This document shows, piece after piece, positions 25,772 through 34,266 of a stretch of DNA of 64,000 nt (position 1 is the stretch's first letter; each line of letters begins with the position of its first letter). The notes below the pieces were generated by a model that worked only from the letters and a program-made list of their open reading frames with translations, ran no database searches and had not been told where the DNA came from. The translations under genes were made by a program, and so were the position numbers. The stretch is from Micromonospora lupini str. Lupac 08 (GTDB lineage Bacteria > Actinomycetota > Actinomycetes > Mycobacteriales > Micromonosporaceae): NCBI RefSeq assembly GCF_000297395.2, contig NZ_HF570108.1, positions 6,622,155 through 6,686,154 of the forward strand. The letters are read 5' to 3'.

Positions 25772-27100
25772 ATGATCCAGAACGACATGAGCCGGCGGCG
25801 CCTGCTCGGCCTCGGTCTCGGAATCGGTGCCGCGGCCTCGCTGACCCTCGCCGGCTGCGGCGGTGGCGACAGCACCTCCGGGCCGGCCGCCGGTAACGGC
25901 GGCAAGGAGTACACCGGCCCGAAGGTCGACCTGAAGCTGTGGAACGGGTTCACCGGCGGCGACGGCGACATCTTCAAGGCGCTCGTCAACCAGTTCAACA
26001 CCGAGCACAAGAACATCGCGGTGTCGGTGGCCACGTACCAGTGGGAGGACTACTACAACAAGCTCCCCGGTGCGGCCTCCAGCGGCAACGGCCCGGACAT
26101 CGCGGTCATGCACATGGACCAGCTCGCCACCTTCGCCGCCCGCGGCGTGATCACCGAGCTGGACGACGTGGCCAAGAACCTGGAGCTCTCCGAGGGCGAC
26201 TTCGCCCCGACCGTCTGGAAGGGCGGGATCTACAACAACAAGCGGTACGGCATCCCGCTGGACATGCACCCGCTGGGCTTCTACTACAACAAGGCCGTCA
26301 TGCAGAAGGCCGGCCTCGACCCGAACAAGCCGCCGACGACGAAGGACGAGTACACGTCGGCCCTGGTCGAGCTGAAGAAGGCCGGTGTGCAGGGCTTCTG
26401 GGTCAGCCCGTTCCAGTTCACCGGCGGTATGACCTTCTACTCCCTGCTCAACCAGTGGGGCGCCACCCTCTTCGACGCCGAGGTGGCCAAGGCGACGTTC
26501 AACTCCGACCCGGCGATCGAGGCGTGCACCTGGCTGGTCGACATGATCAAGCAGGGCTACTCGCCGGCCAACGTCGGCCAGGACGCCGACTACCTGTCGT
26601 TCAAGAGCGGCAAGAACGCCTTCACCTGGAACGGCATCTGGCAGATCAACGACCTCAAGAAGAGCCCCGAGGTCCAGTGGGGCGTCGCCCCGCTCCCGCA
26701 GATCGGCAGCAAGCCGGCGGCCTGGGCCAACTCGCACAACTTCACGATCGTGAAGCAGCGGGCCAACGACGCCAACAAGGTCTCCGGGGCGAAGGTCTTC
26801 ATCAACTGGCTGAGCCAGCACTCGCTGGACTGGGCCAAGGGCGGGCAGATCCCGGCCCGCAAGGAGGTCCGTGAGGGCGCCGAGTTCAAGGCGCTGCCGG
26901 AGATCTCGTCGCTCGCCCCCGAGCTGGAGTACGCGGCCTTCCCGCCGGCGGCGCCGGGTCTGGGCGAGGTCATGACGACCTTCTACAACTCGTTCAACGA
27001 GGCCGCGCTGGGCAAGAAGACGCCCAAGCAGGCGCTCGACGACGGCGTGTCCAAGGCCAACCGGCAGCTTGAGGACAACCGCAAGAAGTACGGGAGCTGA
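25772..27100 (+). CDS. ABC importer solute-binding lipoprotein (family 1)
   Basis: 442 residues from ATG 25772, behind AAGGAGAG. The N-terminus has a twin-Arg SRRRLLGLG followed by a lipobox LAGC with Cys29, so a Tat-exported lipoprotein is possible. The mature part is a cluster-B extracellular binding protein (DLKLWNGFTGGDGDIFKALV, later SFKSGKNAFTWNGIWQIND, a usual sugar-binding Trp region). With two permeases directly downstream it forms a carbohydrate importer; flanking GH51 and GH43 genes point to arabino-oligosaccharides. Confidence 0.94.
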   Translation: MIQNDMSRRRLLGLGLGIGAAASLTLAGCGGGDSTSGPAAGNGGKEYTGPKVDLKLWNGFTGGDGDIFKALVNQFNTEHKNIAVSVATYQWEDYYNKLPGAASSGNGPDIAVMHMDQLATFAARGVITELDDVAKNLELSEGDFAPTVWKGGIYNNKRYGIPLDMHPLGFYYNKAVMQKAGLDPNKPPTTKDEYTSALVELKKAGVQGFWVSPFQFTGGMTFYSLLNQWGATLFDAEVAKATFNSDPAIEACTWLVDMIKQGYSPANVGQDADYLSFKSGKNAFTWNGIWQINDLKKSPEVQWGVAPLPQIGSKPAAWANSHNFTIVKQRANDANKVSGAKVFINWLSQHSLDWAKGGQIPARKEVREGAEFKALPEISSLAPELEYAAFPPAAPGLGEVMTTFYNSFNEAALGKKTPKQALDDGVSKANRQLEDNRKKYGS

Positions 27101-27106
27101 TAACCC

Positions 27107-28075
27107 GTGGCGGACGTGATCGAGGTCGGGGCGGCGCGCGGTGACGCGCCGCCCCCGGCGGCCAACGCAGCCCGCCGCCGGGGCGCCTCGGCGCGCCGGA
27201 CCGGCCGGGCGACGCCATACCTGTTCCTCGCCCCGTACCTGGTGCTGTTCGGGGTCTTCGGCCTGCTGCCGATCATCCTCGGCCTCTGGCTGAGCGTGCA
27301 TCAGTGGGACTTCCAGCTGCCCAACCGACCCTTCGTCGGGCTGGACAACTACAAGCAACTGTTCTCCAGCGACTCGGCGGTCTACGGCGACTGGTGGCAG
27401 AGCGTCCGGGCCACCGCGATCTTCACGGCGCTGTCGGTGCCGCTGCTGGTGGTCGTACCGCTCGGGCTGGCGCTGTTGTTGAACCGCTCGTTCCCGGGCC
27501 GCACCTTCTTCCGGGCGATCTACTTCGCCCCGTACGTGCTGGGCGTGGCGGTGATCGGCCTGCTCTGGCGGTTCCTGCTCGACGCCAACCTGGGCCTGGT
27601 CAACCGGCTCCTCGGAGTCGTCGGGCTGCCGTCGGACACCCCGTGGGTGACAAACATGCCGTGGGCGTGGATCTCCCTGGTCGGGGTGACCGTCTGGTGG
27701 ACCTCGGGCTTCAACGCGGTGATCTACCTGGCCGGCCTCCAGGACATCTCACCGGAGCTGTACGAGGCGGCCCGGATGGACGGGGCCAGCGCGTGGCAGC
27801 GGTTCCGCAACGTCACACTGCCCGGACTGCGGCCGGTGCTGCTCTTCGTGATCACGACGACCGTGCTCGCCTCGGCGAACATGTTCGGCCAGTCGTTCCT
27901 GATCACCCAGGGGACACCCGGCACGGAGACCCGCACGGTGGTGTGGTTCATCGTCGAGGAGGGCCTGCGCAACAACAACGCCGGTCGCGCCGCCGCGATG
28001 AGCATCGTGTTCGCCCTGCTGCTGGCGGTCGTGAGCATCGCCAACTTCCGCCTCTTCCGCTACAAGGAAGACTGA
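27107..28075 (+). CDS. Sugar ABC transporter permease (MalF type)
   Basis: 322 residues from GTG 27107, 6 nt after the binding-protein stop. Six membrane helices, first at about 38-60 (YLFLAPYLVLFGVFGLLPII). The EAA loop reads LYEAARMDGASAWQRFRNVT, the site that contacts the ATPase. A basic Ala-rich N-terminal tail of 35 residues faces the cytoplasm. Pairs with the next permease. Confidence 0.95.
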   Translation: MADVIEVGAARGDAPPPAANAARRRGASARRTGRATPYLFLAPYLVLFGVFGLLPIILGLWLSVHQWDFQLPNRPFVGLDNYKQLFSSDSAVYGDWWQSVRATAIFTALSVPLLVVVPLGLALLLNRSFPGRTFFRAIYFAPYVLGVAVIGLLWRFLLDANLGLVNRLLGVVGLPSDTPWVTNMPWAWISLVGVTVWWTSGFNAVIYLAGLQDISPELYEAARMDGASAWQRFRNVTLPGLRPVLLFVITTTVLASANMFGQSFLITQGTPGTETRTVVWFIVEEGLRNNNAGRAAAMSIVFALLLAVVSIANFRLFRYKED

Positions 28076-28085
28076 GGGGATCGCC

Positions 28086-28943
28086 ATGACGACGCCCACG
28101 CCGACCGCCAACGGCTCCGGATCGGGGCCGCGCCGGGTCGGGCTCTACGCCATCCTGGTCGCGCTGACCCTGGTCTTCCTGGTTCCGCTGGTGTGGATGG
28201 TCATCACCTCGTTGAAGACCTACACGGCCGCCCAGGAGATCCCGCCGAGCTGGCTGCCGAACCCGCTCTCGGGGTACGGCTACGAGCAGATCCTCAACAA
28301 CTCGGCGAACCCGGTGCTGCGCTGGTTCCTCAACAGCATGGTCGCCGCCACGCTGCACTCGCTGCTGGTGCTGGTGACGGCCTCGATGGCCGCGTACTCC
28401 CTGGCCCGGTTGCGGTTCCGCGGACGCGGGGTGACCTTCGCCTTGATCGTCGGGACGCTGTTCATCCCGCCGACCTCGCTGATCATCCCGAACTTCCTGA
28501 TCGTCGACCAGCTCAACTGGATCGACACCCTGGCCGTGGTGGTGGTGCCCGGCGCGGCAAGCGCGTTCGGGGTGTTCTTCCTGCGGCAGTTCTTCCTCTC
28601 GCTGCCCAACGAGCTGGAGGAGGCCGCCACCCTCGACGGCGCCAACCAGTGGCAGATCTTCTACAAGGTGGTGCTGCCGCTGTCCAAGCCGGCGCTGGCC
28701 ACCCTGGCCGTGCTGTCGTTCCTGACCAACTGGAACGACTTCCTGTGGCCGATCTTCGTGCTGTTCAGCCCGGAGAAGTTGACGCTGCCGCCGGGCCTGG
28801 GCCTGCTCCAGGGCTCGTACGTCACCGACTACCCGGTGATCATGGCGGGCGCGGTGCTGGCGAGCCTGCCGGTGCTGATCCTGTTCGTGCTGGCGCAGCG
28901 GCACATCATCCAGGGCGTCTCCCGCAGCGGTCTGAAGGGATGA
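28086..28943 (+). CDS. Sugar ABC transporter permease (MalG type)
   Basis: 285 residues from ATG 28086. Six helices; EAA loop ELEEAATLDGANQWQIFYKV. Ends QRHIIQGVSRSGLKG, the usual C-terminus of MalG-type subunits. No ATPase gene follows; actinomycete sugar importers of this class usually share the MsiK ATPase encoded elsewhere. The stop overlaps the start of the GH43 gene by 4 nt. Confidence 0.95.
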   Translation: MTTPTPTANGSGSGPRRVGLYAILVALTLVFLVPLVWMVITSLKTYTAAQEIPPSWLPNPLSGYGYEQILNNSANPVLRWFLNSMVAATLHSLLVLVTASMAAYSLARLRFRGRGVTFALIVGTLFIPPTSLIIPNFLIVDQLNWIDTLAVVVVPGAASAFGVFFLRQFFLSLPNELEEAATLDGANQWQIFYKVVLPLSKPALATLAVLSFLTNWNDFLWPIFVLFSPEKLTLPPGLGLLQGSYVTDYPVIMAGAVLASLPVLILFVLAQRHIIQGVSRSGLKG

Positions 28944-29965
28944 CGCGGGCGTTCCCCCGGCGGGTCGGCGCGGCGGCGGTCACTCTCGCCGCCGCGCTGC
29001 TCGTTCCGGGCTGCACCGGCGACAGCGAACCCACCCCCACGAGCAGCGGGAGCGACTCCAGCATGTTCACCAACCCGGTCGTACGCACCGACGCCCCGGA
29101 CCCGCAGGCGATCCAAGTGGGCGACACCTGGTACCTGTTCCACACCAACTCCGGCGGCCGCAACGTCCCGGTGCTGACCTCGACGGACCTGGTCGACTGG
29201 ACCGAGGCCGGGGACGCCCTGCCGGCGCTGCCGGACTGGGCGGACCCCGGTAAGACCTGGGCGCCGGAGGCCATCCAGCTCGCACCGGACCGCTTCCTGC
29301 TCTACTACACGGTCGCGGGCCGGGAGTCCGGTCGGCAGTGCGTCGGGCGGGCGGTGGCCGGCGCGCCGCAGGGGCCGTACCGAGACGACGCGGCCGGTCC
29401 GCTGATCTGCCAGGCCGACCTGGGCGGGGCGATCGACGCCAGCCCGTTCCGGGACACCGACGGCAGCCTCTGGCTGCTGTGGAAGAACGACGGCAACGCG
29501 ATCGGGGTGGACACCTGGCTCTGGTCGCAGCGCCTCGCCGACGACGGCCTGACCCTCGTCGGTGAGCCGACGAAGCTGCTCAGGCAGACCGAGCCGTGGG
29601 AGGGCACCCTGATCGAGGGGCCGTTCTTCCACCGCCAGGACGGTCGGCTGCTCCTGTTCTTCGCCGCCAACGCCTACGACCGGGCCGAGTACGCGGAGGG
29701 CTACGCGGTCTGCGAGAGCCCGTCCGGGCCGTGCGTGAAGGCGGCCGAGAACCCGATCCTGAAGAGCAACGCGGCCGCCTCCGGGCCGGGCCACGCCTCG
29801 ATGGTGGTCAAGGACGGGCGCACCTGGCTGCTGTACCACGCCTGGCCTCCGGGCCAGGAGGGCAGCACGGACCCGGGCCGTCAGGTGTGGCTCGACGAGG
29901 TGACCTGGGTCGACGGCAAGCCGGTCGTGAAGGGCCCGACCGGCGAGCCGCAGTCCCGCCCCTGA
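28940..29965 (+). CDS. GH43 family lipoprotein (arabinanase/arabinosidase-like)
   Basis: 341 residues from ATG 28940. A lipoprotein signal ends LLVPGC with Cys25, then a Thr/Ser-rich linker. The five-bladed GH43 propeller shows the general base Asp in RTDAPDPQAI, the pKa-modulating Asp in AIDASPFRD and the acid Glu in LIEGPFFHR. Anchored outside the membrane it would release arabinose or arabino-oligosaccharides from plant arabinan or arabinoxylan for the importer encoded just before it. Exact linkage is not told by sequence reading. A strong hairpin follows. Confidence 0.9.
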   Translation: MTRAFPRRVGAAAVTLAAALLVPGCTGDSEPTPTSSGSDSSMFTNPVVRTDAPDPQAIQVGDTWYLFHTNSGGRNVPVLTSTDLVDWTEAGDALPALPDWADPGKTWAPEAIQLAPDRFLLYYTVAGRESGRQCVGRAVAGAPQGPYRDDAAGPLICQADLGGAIDASPFRDTDGSLWLLWKNDGNAIGVDTWLWSQRLADDGLTLVGEPTKLLRQTEPWEGTLIEGPFFHRQDGRLLLFFAANAYDRAEYAEGYAVCESPSGPCVKAAENPILKSNAAASGPGHASMVVKDGRTWLLYHAWPPGQEGSTDPGRQVWLDEVTWVDGKPVVKGPTGEPQSRP

Positions 29966-29971
29966 GCTGAG

Positions 29972-30002
29972 CGTGCGGAGGGGCGTTCGGCCCCTCCGCA
30001 CG
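29972..30002. terminator. Bidirectional terminator hairpin
   Basis: Perfect 13-bp stem (29972-29984 / 29990-30002) with loop GTTCG between the convergent GH43 and amino-acid permease genes. Confidence 0.85.
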
Positions 30003-30006
30003 TCGG

Positions 30007-31503
30007 TCAGGCGCTCGACTCGCGGGGCGCCGGGGCGACCGCCGGTTCGTGCCGAGCCAGCCGGTTGCGGCGGTAGCCGTAGCCGAAGTAGATGATCCCG
30101 CCGAGCAGCATCCAGGCCAGGAACCGCAGCCAGGTCTCCACCGACAGGTTGAGCATCAGGTAGAAGCAGGCGAGCGCCGAGACGATCGGCAGCACCGGGG
30201 AGAACGGCACCCGGAACGGCCGCTCCAGGTCCGGACGCTTGCGGCGCAGGATCGGCACCGCGATCGACACCAGCACGAACGCGCAGAGCGCGCCGATGCT
30301 GACCAGGTCGGCGAGCGCGGAGAGCGGCAGGAAGCCGGCCAGCAGCGCGACCGCCACCGTCATGATCGCCGAGATCCGGTACGGGGTGCCCCAACGCGGG
30401 TGCACGGCCGCGATCGCGGGTGGGATCAGCCCGTCCCGGGCGATGGCGAAGCCGATCCGGCCCATCGCCACCAGGTCGACCAGGATGACGCTTGTCAGGC
30501 CCGCGACGGCGGCGATGGAGACGAGCGTCGCCGCCCAGCCGGCGCCCACCGACTCGAACGCCGACGCGATGGGGGCGCCACGGTCGATCTCGGTGTACGG
30601 CACCATGCCGACGACCACCAGGGAGACGCCGATGTAGAGCACTGTGGAGATCAGCAACGTGCCGAGCAGACCCAGCGTGAGGTCCCGCTTGGGCTTGCGC
30701 GTCTCCTCGCCCAGGTTGGCCACGGCCTCGAAGCCGGTGTACGCGAAGAAGACCACGGCGGCGGCACTGAGCACCCCGACGAAGCCGAAGACCGACGGCT
30801 CCAACCCGAAGAGCGCCTGCGTGACAGGCTGCTTGATGCCGTCGTCACCGCTGCCGGCGGGCTCGGCCGCCGGGATGAACGGGCTGAGGTTCGCCGCCTT
30901 GACGAAGAACAGGCCGGCGACCACCACGAACACGCAGATCGCCACCTTGACCAGCACCAGCAGGTTGGTGACCCGGGCGGACTCCCGGATGCCGATGATC
31001 CCCACGATGCCCAGGATCAGCACGATGGCGATCGCGCCGATGTTGACGGTGCTGCCCTCCTCACCGAACCACCGGGTCGGCAGGTCGAGCAGCTCGGCGA
31101 GGTAGCCGGACCAGCCGCGGGCCACCACCGCCGCGCCGAGCGCGAACTCCAGCAGCAGGTCCCATCCGATGATCCAGGCGACGATCTCGCCCATCGTGGC
31201 GTACGCGTAGGTGTAGGCGCTGCCGGCGGTCGGCACGCTGGAGGCCAGCTCGGCGTAGCAGAGTGCGGCGAGCAGGGCGACCACGCCGGCGATGGCGAAG
31301 GAGATCACCACGCCCGGACCGGCGCTGTCGCGGGCCTCGATGCCGGTGAGCGTGAAGATGCCGGTGCCGATCACGATGCCGATGCCGAAGCCGGTGAGGT
31401 CGATGGCGCCGAGCCGCCGCTTGAGCCCGAGCCGGCCGTCGGTGCCGTCGGCGTCGCCCTGGGCTATGACGTCCTTGATCGGTTTGGTTCGCAGCACGGA
31501 CAT
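30007..31503 (-). CDS. APC superfamily amino-acid permease (CAT/YfnA type)
   Basis: 498 residues from ATG 31503, with GGAGG about 9 nt upstream. Twelve or more helices. The first helix carries GFGIGIVIGTGIFTLTG, the substrate loop of APC carriers, and a conserved segment AYTYAYATMGEIVAWIIGWD follows. The C-terminal part (LERPFRVPFSPVLPIVSALAC) is typical of cationic amino-acid transporter relatives. Likely imports amino acids by proton symport; substrate unknown. The 5-prime region folds into a conserved-looking structure (31548-31642), so expression may be controlled at RNA level. Confidence 0.93.
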   Translation of the reverse strand: MSVLRTKPIKDVIAQGDADGTDGRLGLKRRLGAIDLTGFGIGIVIGTGIFTLTGIEARDSAGPGVVISFAIAGVVALLAALCYAELASSVPTAGSAYTYAYATMGEIVAWIIGWDLLLEFALGAAVVARGWSGYLAELLDLPTRWFGEEGSTVNIGAIAIVLILGIVGIIGIRESARVTNLLVLVKVAICVFVVVAGLFFVKAANLSPFIPAAEPAGSGDDGIKQPVTQALFGLEPSVFGFVGVLSAAAVVFFAYTGFEAVANLGEETRKPKRDLTLGLLGTLLISTVLYIGVSLVVVGMVPYTEIDRGAPIASAFESVGAGWAATLVSIAAVAGLTSVILVDLVAMGRIGFAIARDGLIPPAIAAVHPRWGTPYRISAIMTVAVALLAGFLPLSALADLVSIGALCAFVLVSIAVPILRRKRPDLERPFRVPFSPVLPIVSALACFYLMLNLSVETWLRFLAWMLLGGIIYFGYGYRRNRLARHEPAVAPAPRESSA

Positions 31504-31547
31504 GCGCTCACCCCTCCCCACCGTGCGGCCACCACCGCAGCGGCCGG

Positions 31548-31642
31548 CGATCGGGGTTGCTACCCAGCGGCGGGTTCCCCCAATCGTGCTGGCCCGATGA
31601 CGAGCTGTGCGAGGCCGGTCACGGGTAGCAATCAGACGATCG
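31548..31642 (-). ncRNA. Structured 5-prime leader of the permease gene, riboswitch-like
   Basis: Read towards the permease, a two-part closing helix brackets 57 nt: CGATCG then TTGCTACCC on one side (31642-31623) and GGGTAGCAA then CGATCG on the other (31565-31548), interrupted by small internal loops. Inside lie CCTCGCACAGCTCGTCATC and a GGGGGAACCCGCC segment. The structure ends about 45 nt before the start codon. The GGGGGAACC string recalls c-di-AMP (ydaO-type) leaders, but the rest of that consensus was not found, so I assign no class. Confidence 0.5.
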
Positions 31643-31798
31643 ACCCGGTAACCGACTGTCGCACCGATCTGGCGCGAGACCCTTGCGGCGAGGACCCGGA
31701 GTATGAAAATTTCCTTCTAGGCGCAGATAGGCAGCGGCGAATCTTGCCGATCCCTGTCGCCCCTGCGCACCGGGAGCCCCAACGAAGGGACACACCGC

Positions 31799-33457
31799 AT
31801 GAAGGCACCTCGACTCGGAGCGGCCGGGCTGGTCGCAGCCCTGCTCGGCACGCTTGTCGCCGCCGCCCCCGCCAACCCCGCGAGCGCCGCGACCGATGCC
31901 GCCACCACCACCTGCGTCACCGACCCGGCCGTGCCGAAACGACAGTTCCGGGCGATGTGGATCTCGTCGGTGGTCAACATCGACTGGCCCAGCAAGGCGT
32001 CCCAGACCAGCCCGGACCGGGTCGCCGCCCAGCAGGCCGAGTACCGGCAACTGCTCGACCTCGCCGAACGGCTGCACCACAACGCCGTCGTGGTGCAGGT
32101 CCGGCCCACCGCCGACGCGCTCTGGCCCTCGCCGTACGAGCCGTGGTCGGAGTACCTGACCGGCGTGCGCGGCCAGGACCCGGGCTGGGACCCACTGGCC
32201 TTCCTCGTCGACGAGTCGCACAAGCGCAACCTGGAGTTCCACGCCTGGTTCAACCCGTACCGCGTCTCCATGCCGGCCCCCGGCGGCGCCGGCGCCGACC
32301 TCGGCCAGCTCGCCCCCGGCCACCCGGCCCGGCAGCACCCGGACTGGACCTTCGCCTATCCGCCGGCCGGCGTGGCCGGCAGCCGGCTCTACTACAACCC
32401 CGGCATCCCCGAGGTCCGCGAGTTCGTCCAGACCGCGATGATGGACGCGGTCCAGCGGTACGACATCGACGGCGTGCACTTCGACGACTACTTCTACCCC
32501 TACCCCAGCGGCACCTGGCAGGTGCCCGACGACGCCACCTTCGCCGCGTACAACAGGGGCTTCACGGACCGGGCGGACTGGCGGCGGGACAACATCAACC
32601 TGCTGATCCAGGAGATGAACGGCAAGATCAAGGCGGCGAAGCCGTGGGTGAAGTTCGGGGTCAGCCCGTTCGGCATCTGGCGCAACAAGACCGCCGACCC
32701 GCTCGGCTCGGACACCACCGGCAGCCAGTCGTACGACATCATCTCCGCCGACACCCGCAAGTGGATCAAGCAGGAGTGGATCGACTACGTGGTGCCGCAG
32801 CTCTACTGGTACATCGGCCAGTACCCGGCGGCCGACTACGCGCGGCTGGTCCCGTGGTGGGCCGAGACCGTGCGCGGCACCCGTGTCCAGCTCTACATCG
32901 GCCAGGCCGACTACAAGAGCGGCGACCCGGCGTACGGGCCGTACTGGCAGAACCCGCGTGAGCTGTCCGACCACCTGACGCTCAACCGGTCGTACCCCGA
33001 GGTGCAGGGCAACGTGCACTTCTCGGCCGTCCAGGTGCGGGCCAACCGGCTCGGCGCCACCGACATCTACGCGGCCGAGCACTACTCCCGCCCGGCCCTC
33101 GTGCCGGCCATGCCGCACCTGCCGGCCAAGCCACTGCTCCTCCCGGTGGTCACCAGGGCAGCCCGACAGGCCGACGGAGTACGGCTGACCTGGCGCCAGC
33201 CCGCCGACGGCGTGGGCCCGCTGGGCACTGCCACGTCGTACGCGATCTACCGGTTCGACGGCACCACGCTGCCCGCGCGGTGCGCGACGGCGGACGCCAC
33301 GCACCTGGTCGACACCGTCCGGGCCACCCCCGGCGGCGTCCAGTCCTGGGTGGACACGTCGGCCGAGCCCGGGCGGCGCTACACCTACCAGGTGACCGCG
33401 CTGGACCGTACCGCCAACGAGAGCCCGGCCAGCCCGCCGGCGTTCGTCAGGCGCTGA
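31799..33457 (+). CDS. Secreted GHL10 (DUF187) family glycosidase
   Basis: 552 residues from ATG 31799. A Sec signal peptide ends about residue 31 (PANPASA). The catalytic-like barrel begins FRAMWISSVVNIDWPSK and includes VVVQVRPTADALWPS, EFHAWFNPYRVS, IDGVHFDDYFYPYP and VPQLYWYIGQYP, the signature segments of GHL10. A fibronectin type III-like domain follows at about 440-552. GHL10 proteins are thought to act on peptidoglycan or other glycans; substrate is not settled. The 156 bp upstream (31643-31798) contain an AT-rich GAAAATTTCC dyad that may be a control site, and no gene. Confidence 0.9.
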   Translation: MKAPRLGAAGLVAALLGTLVAAAPANPASAATDAATTTCVTDPAVPKRQFRAMWISSVVNIDWPSKASQTSPDRVAAQQAEYRQLLDLAERLHHNAVVVQVRPTADALWPSPYEPWSEYLTGVRGQDPGWDPLAFLVDESHKRNLEFHAWFNPYRVSMPAPGGAGADLGQLAPGHPARQHPDWTFAYPPAGVAGSRLYYNPGIPEVREFVQTAMMDAVQRYDIDGVHFDDYFYPYPSGTWQVPDDATFAAYNRGFTDRADWRRDNINLLIQEMNGKIKAAKPWVKFGVSPFGIWRNKTADPLGSDTTGSQSYDIISADTRKWIKQEWIDYVVPQLYWYIGQYPAADYARLVPWWAETVRGTRVQLYIGQADYKSGDPAYGPYWQNPRELSDHLTLNRSYPEVQGNVHFSAVQVRANRLGATDIYAAEHYSRPALVPAMPHLPAKPLLLPVVTRAARQADGVRLTWRQPADGVGPLGTATSYAIYRFDGTTLPARCATADATHLVDTVRATPGGVQSWVDTSAEPGRRYTYQVTALDRTANESPASPPAFVRR

Positions 33458-33471
33458 CCCGTTCATCCGCG

Positions 33472-33500
33472 TGCCCCGGGCGTTTCGTACGCCCGGGGCA
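33472..33500 (+). terminator. Terminator hairpin after the GHL10 gene
   Basis: Perfect 11-bp stem TGCCCCGGGCG / CGCCCGGGGCA with a 7-nt loop, 14 nt after the stop codon. Confidence 0.8.
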
Positions 33501-33635
33501 TTCGCCTGTTTCGACACATGTCACCAATAGTTGGCGAGACGCATTCCGGCTGGTCGATCCCTTGATCGAAACTTGTCGACATCCGGTGACCCGCCGGTAA
33601 CTTCCGTCCCACCGCTCACCCCGCGGAGGTCACCC

Positions 33636-34166
33636 GTGCCCCGACGTCTCGCCACCCTGTTCGCCTCGGGCGCGCTCGCGCTGCTCGCCACCCTCACCGT
33701 CGCCTCCCCCGCCGCCGCCGTCACCCCCGCACAGAAACTGTCCGTGCTGTCGAGCTGGACCCAGACCAGCGCGTCCAGCTACAGCTCGTGGAACAGCGCC
33801 CGCGTCAACCGGTCCCCCTGGGCCGAGTACGCCTTCGACTGGTCCACCGACTACTGCTCGTCCAGCCCGGACAATCCGCTCGGGTTCACCTTCAACCTGG
33901 GCTGCTACCGGCACGACTTCGGCTACCGCAACTACAAGGCGGCCGGTCAGTTCTCGGCCAACAAGGCCCGCCTGGACAACGCCTTCTACGCCGACCTGAA
34001 GCGGGTCTGCGTCACGTACAACACGGTGGTCCGCCCGGCCTGCTACAGCCTGGCCTGGACGTACTACCAGGCGGTCCACATCTTCGGCTCGGTGGCGGCG
34101 GTGCAACAGGCCGACATCGACCGCGCCGCCCGAATGAAGGCCGAAGCCGAAGCAAACGCCCGCTAA
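33636..34166 (+). CDS. Secreted prokaryotic phospholipase A2
   Basis: 176 residues from GTG 33636, with GGAGG 6 nt upstream. A signal peptide ends around AAAV (residue 29-30). The catalytic His-Asp pair is in LGCYRHDFGYRNYK, and two Cys pairs (DYCSSSPD with LGCYRH; RVCVTYN with RPACYS) match the disulfides of the Streptomyces violaceoruber enzyme. Mature length is near 145. It should hydrolyse the sn-2 ester of phospholipids outside the cell, with calcium. The upstream 130 bp hold a TCGATC-CCTT-GATCGA dyad (33554-33569) in the promoter region. Confidence 0.93.
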   Translation: MPRRLATLFASGALALLATLTVASPAAAVTPAQKLSVLSSWTQTSASSYSSWNSARVNRSPWAEYAFDWSTDYCSSSPDNPLGFTFNLGCYRHDFGYRNYKAAGQFSANKARLDNAFYADLKRVCVTYNTVVRPACYSLAWTYYQAVHIFGSVAAVQQADIDRAARMKAEAEANAR

Positions 34167-34192
34167 CCCCACCCCACCCCACCCCACCCCCC
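34167..34192 (-). repeat. CCCCA tandem tract, G-quadruplex motif on the minus strand
   Basis: Five C-runs of four or more separated by single A residues begin at the TAA of the phospholipase gene. On the minus strand this is GGGGT repeated, a strong intramolecular quadruplex motif. A second G-rich tract on the plus strand lies at 34291-34319, inside the final codons of the cyclase-STAND gene. Confidence 0.7.
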
Positions 34193-34199
34193 ACGCGGT

Positions 34200-34254
34200 G
34201 ATCATGAAGTTATTGCCCGTCCGCCCGGCGTGTCGCGGCAATAACTTCATGATC
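34200..34254. repeat. 18-bp inverted repeat between convergent genes
   Basis: GATCATGAAGTTATTGCC (34200-34217) and its exact complement (34237-34254) flank a 19-nt loop. The stem is AT-rich in an otherwise GC-rich genome, which suggests a dispersed palindromic element rather than a chance terminator, though it can end transcription from both sides. Confidence 0.75.
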
Positions 34255-34266
34255 AACGGCGAGAGG

